Below are positions 62,861-64,000 of a DNA stretch of 64,000 nucleotides, piece by piece (positions within the stretch are counted from its first letter, which is position 1; the number at the start of each line of letters is the position of its first letter). Source of the DNA: Pedobacter sp. PF22-3 (GTDB lineage Bacteria > Bacteroidota > Bacteroidia > Sphingobacteriales > Sphingobacteriaceae); assembly GCF_026239555.1 (NCBI RefSeq), contig NZ_JAPIVP010000004.1:124001-188000 (forward strand), given 5' to 3'. Under the pieces are notes generated by a model, which was given only the letters and a program-made list of their open reading frames with translations, did not search any database and was not told the DNA's origin. A program made the position numbers and the translations under genes.

Positions 62861-63385
62861 TTGAAAACAAATATTAATTTCGATGATCTAAATATATTTG
62901 TAAGGAGTATAATCCCTACAAATTATTACTTAAAGATATTTTTGTTCGTTTTTAATACTGTTGCGATCTTTGGCTTATTCTGGTTTGCCATTAGCTTGCA
63001 AGATGAAAAACCTAATGTGTTTCCGTTTTTATTACCAATTGCATATTTTTTCACTTTAGGTAGGTATTTACTCTGGAATACTTTTGGAGAAGAGTTTTAT
63101 GTCATTAGTACAAGTCATATTTCATATCAACATAATTATGGCTTTTGGAAAACTAAACTTAAAACATCAAAATATTATTCCATTAATCAGGCTAAGGGTA
63201 GAACAAGTGAAACTATAAGTTTGATTTTTATTAATTATACCGAAGAGAAATTACCAGTTGAAGTGTTTAGTACAGCCATTGAAATTTCCATTTCAGATTC
63301 AGAAAGAATTTTTAACCGACTAAACGAAATAAAATTTAATGAATTTGGTGAAGAAATAAATTTCCCAAAGATTTTTGCAAATTGA
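62861..63385 (+). CDS. hypothetical membrane-anchored protein (174 aa)
   Basis: Starts at TTG (MKTNINFDDLNIFVRSIIPT). Two hydrophobic helices (about 22-45, 55-72) precede a soluble beta-rich domain (FGEEFYVISTSHISYQHNYG ...) that resembles bacterial-PH-type or YcxB-like membrane proteins; assignment is weak. It shares the AT-rich character of its neighbour and ends 11 bp before repeat B. Confidence 0.55.
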   Translation: MKTNINFDDLNIFVRSIIPTNYYLKIFLFVFNTVAIFGLFWFAISLQDEKPNVFPFLLPIAYFFTLGRYLLWNTFGEEFYVISTSHISYQHNYGFWKTKLKTSKYYSINQAKGRTSETISLIFINYTEEKLPVEVFSTAIEISISDSERIFNRLNEIKFNEFGEEINFPKIFAN

Positions 63386-63395
63386 CCTAATTCTG

Positions 63396-63447
63396 ATTTA
63401 GAAAAAAGATACAAATGAGGTAAAAGGCCGAAAGGTAGAGGGTTTAA
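63396..63447 (+). repeat. direct repeat B: duplicated hisIE 3' end
   Basis: Same length and 46/52 identity as 62328-62379. The coding end is still readable: DLEKRYK and stop, compared with NLEKRHK and stop at hisIE. Confidence 0.8.
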
Positions 63448-63492
63448 ATATCCTTCAAGCCTCCAAGCTTCCCTCCTTCCAACCTTCCCCAC

Positions 63493-64000
63493 ATGATTAA
63501 ACACCTACAAACCTTACCCGGACATCAAAACCCTGTTTACGCTTTAGCCAACGCTGATGAAGACGGCATATTTTTTAGCGCTGGAAATGATAAGGGTGTG
63601 GTAGAGTGGTCGCTACTTAACATGGCTTTTGTGAAGGTTAAAATGCCTGTGCAAAGCTCTGTTTATTGCCTGCATTACTACAATGAGCAATTGTTTGTGG
63701 GCGAAAGAAGTGGTGCTTTTAGTGTGTATGATTTAAAGAAACAGGAAGTAATTACACGTACCAACGCACACTTAAAGCCGATTTTCAACATTAAAACCGT
63801 CCAAACTAAAAACGAGCTGATCACCACAGGCGAAGATGGATCAGTTGCGGTTTGGTCGTTAAGTGATTTTAAAGAGATTTACCGCTTTCAAGCAGCTTAT
63901 GATACCGTTCGTACCATTGCCCTTTCTCCTGATGAAACGGAGATTGCCTTTGGTTGTAAAGACCACCTGATTAAAATTTACAACCTAAGCGATTATAGCC
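63493..64000 (+). CDS. WD40-repeat protein, cut by the window end
   Basis: The frame opens at ATG 63493 (MIKHLQTLPGHQNPVYALAN) and is still open at 64000. The 169 residues seen hold at least three WD40-type blades: GHQNPVYALANADEDGIFFSAGNDKGVVEWSL, the VKMPVQSSVYCLHYYNEQLFVGERSGAFSVYDL part, and LITTGEDGSVAVWSL. WD40 propellers are scaffolds for protein interaction. The likely role and length cannot be judged from the fragment. Confidence 0.85.
   Translation, partial: MIKHLQTLPGHQNPVYALANADEDGIFFSAGNDKGVVEWSLLNMAFVKVKMPVQSSVYCLHYYNEQLFVGERSGAFSVYDLKKQEVITRTNAHLKPIFNIKTVQTKNELITTGEDGSVAVWSLSDFKEIYRFQAAYDTVRTIALSPDETEIAFGCKDHLIKIYNLSDYS

Overview
The window looks like chromosomal DNA of a Bacteroidota member of the Sphingobacteriaceae, most likely Pedobacter or a close relative. 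The pointers are AT-rich DNA, promoters of the TTTG-N18-TAnnTTTG type, a SusC/SusD pair driven by an ECF sigma/FecR couple, DUF4974- and DUF4369-type proteins, a GH3-family protein, BatA-type and DUF4199 proteins, and many intergenic REP-like palindromes. The genus is inferred; no rRNA gene is present.

Layout. 0.1-4.0 kb: two Crp/Fnr-type regulators, an NmrA-like reductase, an alpha/beta hydrolase and a RidA protein. 4.5-8.9 kb: small lipoproteins and membrane-anchored proteins of unknown function. 9.2-18.6 kb (minus strand): a complete ECF sigma - FecR - SusC - SusD - TlpA - TlpA surface-uptake and redox module. 19-25.6 kb: DKNYY protein, LysR regulator divergent from an exported hydrolase, then an ABM monooxygenase/SDR/SDR/AraC group bracketed by a 19-bp inverted repeat; the second SDR is frameshifted. 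26-31 kb: an exported esterase, a second sigma factor with membrane partners, and a decayed mobile element (XRE fragment, serine-recombinase remnant) next to tRNA-Leu(CAA). 31-45 kb (minus strand): housekeeping genes hscB, rseP, dxr, GH3, glycosyltransferases, DUF4199, a dihydroorotase-like protein and a BatA-type protein, interrupted by a zeta-toxin-like cassette. 45.1-45.7 kb: a YefM/YoeB toxin-antitoxin pair.

46.4-52.9 kb holds the most interesting region: an eight-gene minus-strand cluster nrtR - prs-like - nucleoside deoxyribosyltransferase-like - ADP-ribosylglycohydrolase - macro domain - tpt1/kptA - PPP phosphatase - NAMPT (nadV). It appears to link NAD+ consumption (Tpt1, ADP-ribose turnover) to NAD+ re-synthesis. 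I find three matching 21-bp palindromes, one in front of nrtR and two in front of the prs-like gene, that probably are the NrtR operators.

54.6-62.4 kb (plus strand) is a full histidine operon, hisG-D-C-B-H-A-F-IE. It is preceded by a promoter, a 15-residue leader peptide with five histidines and an intrinsic terminator, that is, a classic attenuator. The 3' end of hisIE is duplicated about 1 kb downstream around two orphan membrane genes. A WD40 protein gene runs off the window end.
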